From: Kiritimatiellia bacterium | GTDB taxonomy: Bacteria > Verrucomicrobiota > Kiritimatiellia > UBA8416 > SLMC01 | Length of the DNA stretch: 5,938 bases | Direction of reading: 5' to 3' | Assembly: GCA_007133745.1 (NCBI GenBank) | Contig: SLMC01000274.1 | Coordinates: forward strand, 1 to 5,938 | Shown here: positions 4,726 through 5,938 of the stretch, one piece after another | How positions within the stretch are numbered: position 1 is the stretch's first letter | How the letters are laid out: each line of letters opens with the position of its first letter | The notes under the pieces: generated by a model | What the model was told of the DNA's origin: nothing | Seen by the model: only the letters and a program-made list of their open reading frames with translations | Databases searched by the model: none | Made by a program: the position numbers and the translations under genes

Positions 4726-5678
4726 GCGTACGCATCTTCGATGTGGAGGCTTCGTCGCGCTGCGATGTGCATTGCCGGTTCTGCCCTAGAGAACATCTGC
4801 CGGAAACGGGCCTGATGACGCAAGAGACCTTCGACCGGTTTCTGGATGCGGTCCCTTTGCGCCCGACAGACACGGTCTCGTTCGTCGGGATGGGCGAGCC
4901 GACCTTGAACCCCCTGTTGCCGGAGTTCGTGCGGCGGATCAAGGCGCGCTATCCCAAAACGCTGACCTGGATCACCAGCAATGGCGCGCATCTCGCCGGC
5001 GACAAAGCCCGCCGCCTGATCGAAGCCGGTCTGGATATTCTGGATATCAGCTTCAACGGGCTGGAGGCGGAAAGCTACGAAGCCAACATGCGCGGCGCCC
5101 GTTTCGAGACAACGCTGGCGAACGTGGACCGGATCGTGGCCCTCATCGAGCGAACCGGCGCCGCCACGCAGGTGCAAATCAACTACGTGATTGGCCCGGA
5201 TAACGCCGGGGACGCCGAAAACATCGAGCGGTTCTGGCGCGCACGCGGCATCCGCAGGTTCCGGCCGCAAAAACTGCATGATCGGGCCGGCCTGCTCCGC
5301 ACGGCCGCCGTGTCGTCAACGCGCGGCCTGAACGGCAAACCCTGCCAATTGTTCGAAGTCATCACGTTCGTGTCCTGGCGCGGCGACGTGCTGCCTTGCT
5401 GTCATGACGTGCCGCGCGCCTGCGCACTGGGCAACGTGAACCGCCATGCCTGGTCCGAGATCGCGGCCCGCAAGCGCGCAATACGCCGGAAACATGCCTG
5501 GCCGGCTCTATGCAAGTCGTGTTCCGATCCGCTGCGCTTCGTCCTGCGTCGGCAGATCGACCGGGCGTTTCGCAAGGAAATGCTCGACCGGCTTACCCAT
5601 CGACTGCCGACGTTTGGCGGCCTGTCTGCGCAACCGGAAGAAACTTTCCCATTCTCACCGGCAGAGCCGGTGGATTAA
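4707..5678 (+). CDS. Radical SAM protein with C-terminal SPASM (auxiliary Fe-S) domain
   Basis: This 323-residue radical SAM enzyme would cleave S-adenosylmethionine reductively to act on a peptide or small-molecule substrate; the reaction is not evident. The canonical cluster motif is Cys19-DVH-Cys23-RF-Cys26. GMGEPTLNP (61-69) fits the GGE-type SAM-binding strand, TSNG (90-93) and DISFNG (113-118) fit later strands. The C-terminal SPASM region holds Cys213, the pair Cys231-Cys232, Cys239, then Cys269-KS-Cys272, enough for at least one auxiliary [4Fe-4S] cluster. LGNVNRHAWSEI (241-252) is the usual segment between cysteine groups in SPASM proteins. No N-terminal recognition (RRE-like) domain is visible. 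It is co-transcribed with the acyltransferase through a 19-bp overlap. SPASM relatives include peptide thioether maturases and sulfatase-maturing enzymes, but no precursor peptide or sulfatase gene is in the window. Confidence 0.88.
   Translation: MLSKLLGVRIFDVEASSRCDVHCRFCPREHLPETGLMTQETFDRFLDAVPLRPTDTVSFVGMGEPTLNPLLPEFVRRIKARYPKTLTWITSNGAHLAGDKARRLIEAGLDILDISFNGLEAESYEANMRGARFETTLANVDRIVALIERTGAATQVQINYVIGPDNAGDAENIERFWRARGIRRFRPQKLHDRAGLLRTAAVSSTRGLNGKPCQLFEVITFVSWRGDVLPCCHDVPRACALGNVNRHAWSEIAARKRAIRRKHAWPALCKSCSDPLRFVLRRQIDRAFRKEMLDRLTHRLPTFGGLSAQPEETFPFSPAEPVD
5655..5673 (+). terminator. Hairpin over the end of the SPASM gene; weak terminator candidate
   Basis: CACCGGC (5656-5662) and GCCGGTG (5666-5672) form a 7-bp GC-rich stem with a 3-nt AGA loop, extendable by a T-G pair. 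The stop TAA is at 5676-5678. Only mixed AT-rich sequence (GGAAATTTAG) follows, with no real T-run, so efficient intrinsic termination is uncertain. Confidence 0.3.
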
Positions 5679-5713
5679 CGGAAATTTAGTTGGCCAGTCC
5701 GCCAACGATCGCG

Positions 5714-5823
5714 AACGGAAACGTTAGGACACACCCGTTAGAAACGTTGGGACACACCCGTTATCGGGCATGGCGGCATTCGTTCACGTGTGACGGCTTC
5801 AAGTCGAACCGGACGTTTCCGTT
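5714..5823. repeat. 11-bp perfect inverted repeat bracketing the post-operon repeat block
   Basis: AACGGAAACGT (5714-5724) is the exact reverse complement of ACGTTTCCGTT (5813-5823). The left arm overlaps the start of the 23-bp tandem duplication, and the right arm stops 3 nt before the 24-bp palindrome. The roughly 90-nt interior has no open frame of note. It may be the ends of a small non-autonomous element or a long-loop RNA structure. Confidence 0.45.
5718..5763. repeat. Tandem duplication of a 23-bp unit
   Basis: Positions 5718-5740 and 5741-5763 are two adjacent 23-nt copies differing at one base (unit position 9, A versus G). Each ends with GACACACCCGTTA. The second copy runs into TATCG and matches the motif at 1968-1985 at 17 of 18 bases, so part of the unit is dispersed in the genome. 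Confidence 0.75.
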
Positions 5824-5825
5824 GC

Positions 5826-5849
5826 CTGTCGGACAGCGCTGTACGACAG
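5826..5849. repeat. 24-bp near-perfect palindrome
   Basis: The left half CTGTCGGACAGC and right half GCTGTACGACAG are complementary at 11 of 12 positions. The central ACAGCGCTGT (5833-5842) is a perfect 10-bp palindrome. With no loop it suits a dimeric DNA-binding protein or recombinase better than an RNA hairpin. No gene lies next to it in the window. Confidence 0.5.
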
Positions 5850-5851
5850 AA

Positions 5852-5866
5852 GGTCTGTCCCTGTGG
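5852..5866. repeat. 15-bp motif GGTCTGTCCCTGTGG, inverted copy of 1963-1977
   Basis: The exact reverse complement occurs at 1963-1977 in the convergent gap. Motifs of the form GGTCTGTCCC are often seen at edges of small mobile or REP-like repeats in uncultured bacteria; this link is from memory and not tested. Confidence 0.45.
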
Positions 5867-5902
5867 ATTCTGTTTCGCGCGACCCGGCGCGCGGCAACCC
5901 GG

Positions 5903-5924
5903 TTGGCGGGCCAGGTCCCGCCGA
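5903..5924. other. GC-rich hairpin near the window end
   Basis: GGCGGG (5905-5910) pairs with CCCGCC (5917-5922) around a 6-nt loop, with one wobble and one A-T pair outside it. No T-run follows on the plus strand. The remaining sequence from 5679 to 5938 shows no convincing gene. A plus-strand frame is open from about 5801 to the window end but has no supported start. Confidence 0.25.
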
Positions 5925-5938
5925 TCAAAGCGGCGCCA

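Noticed and set aside
4722..5279. Antisense frame opposite the SPASM gene
   Set aside because: It covers the radical SAM core in the wrong strand and shows no motif of its own.
5801..5938. Possible gene start running off the window end on the plus strand
   Set aside because: The frame is open but has only an internal GTG without a clear ribosome-binding site, and it crosses the palindrome and dispersed motif.

Overview
The window is GC-rich bacterial DNA with large tidy genes, GC-ending codons, purine-rich Shine-Dalgarno sites and repeat-filled gaps. It holds no rRNA, tRNA, CRISPR array or transposase gene. An ECF sigma factor fused to a membrane-anchored outer domain, together with intergenic repeats of the kind that yield spurious 'CHSEPARNLASQ'-like peptides, suggests an uncultured lineage such as Hydrogenedentota or a Planctomycetes-like group. 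That placement is inference; the window has no taxonomic marker.

Layout. Positions 2-1594 (+) hold the 3'-terminal part of a B12-binding-type radical SAM enzyme whose N-terminus lies outside the window. Positions 1595-2183, between two convergent genes, hold a patchwork of at least six short-repeat families and no believable gene. Positions 2184-3680 (-) encode a 498-residue ECF sigma factor continuing through a transmembrane helix into a probable jelly-roll/lectin-like outer domain. Positions 3681-3957 form a divergent control region with a 31-bp AT-rich inverted repeat (CGTTACA-17-TGTAACG), a GT/AC-rich imperfect hairpin, a short GC hairpin and a strong Shine-Dalgarno site. Positions 3958-5678 (+) are a two-gene, 19-bp-overlapping operon: a membrane-anchored left-handed beta-helix acyltransferase and a radical SAM/SPASM enzyme. 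Positions 5679-5938 are non-coding and rich in dyads, with a 23-bp tandem duplication, an 11-bp inverted repeat and a 24-bp near-perfect palindrome.

How the parts may work together. The most interesting unit is 2184-5678. The fused sigma factor may sense something outside the membrane and control itself and the divergent acyltransferase/radical SAM operon through the shared inverted repeat. The acyltransferase resembles envelope or polysaccharide O-acetyltransferases, and the SPASM enzyme probably modifies a peptide or other small substrate. No separate anti-sigma gene and no precursor peptide gene are visible. The B12-type radical SAM gene points toward the sigma gene and is probably a separate unit. 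Several repeat motifs recur between the 1.6-2.1 kb gap and the 5.7-5.9 kb tail, which suggests dispersed elements rather than gene-specific signals.
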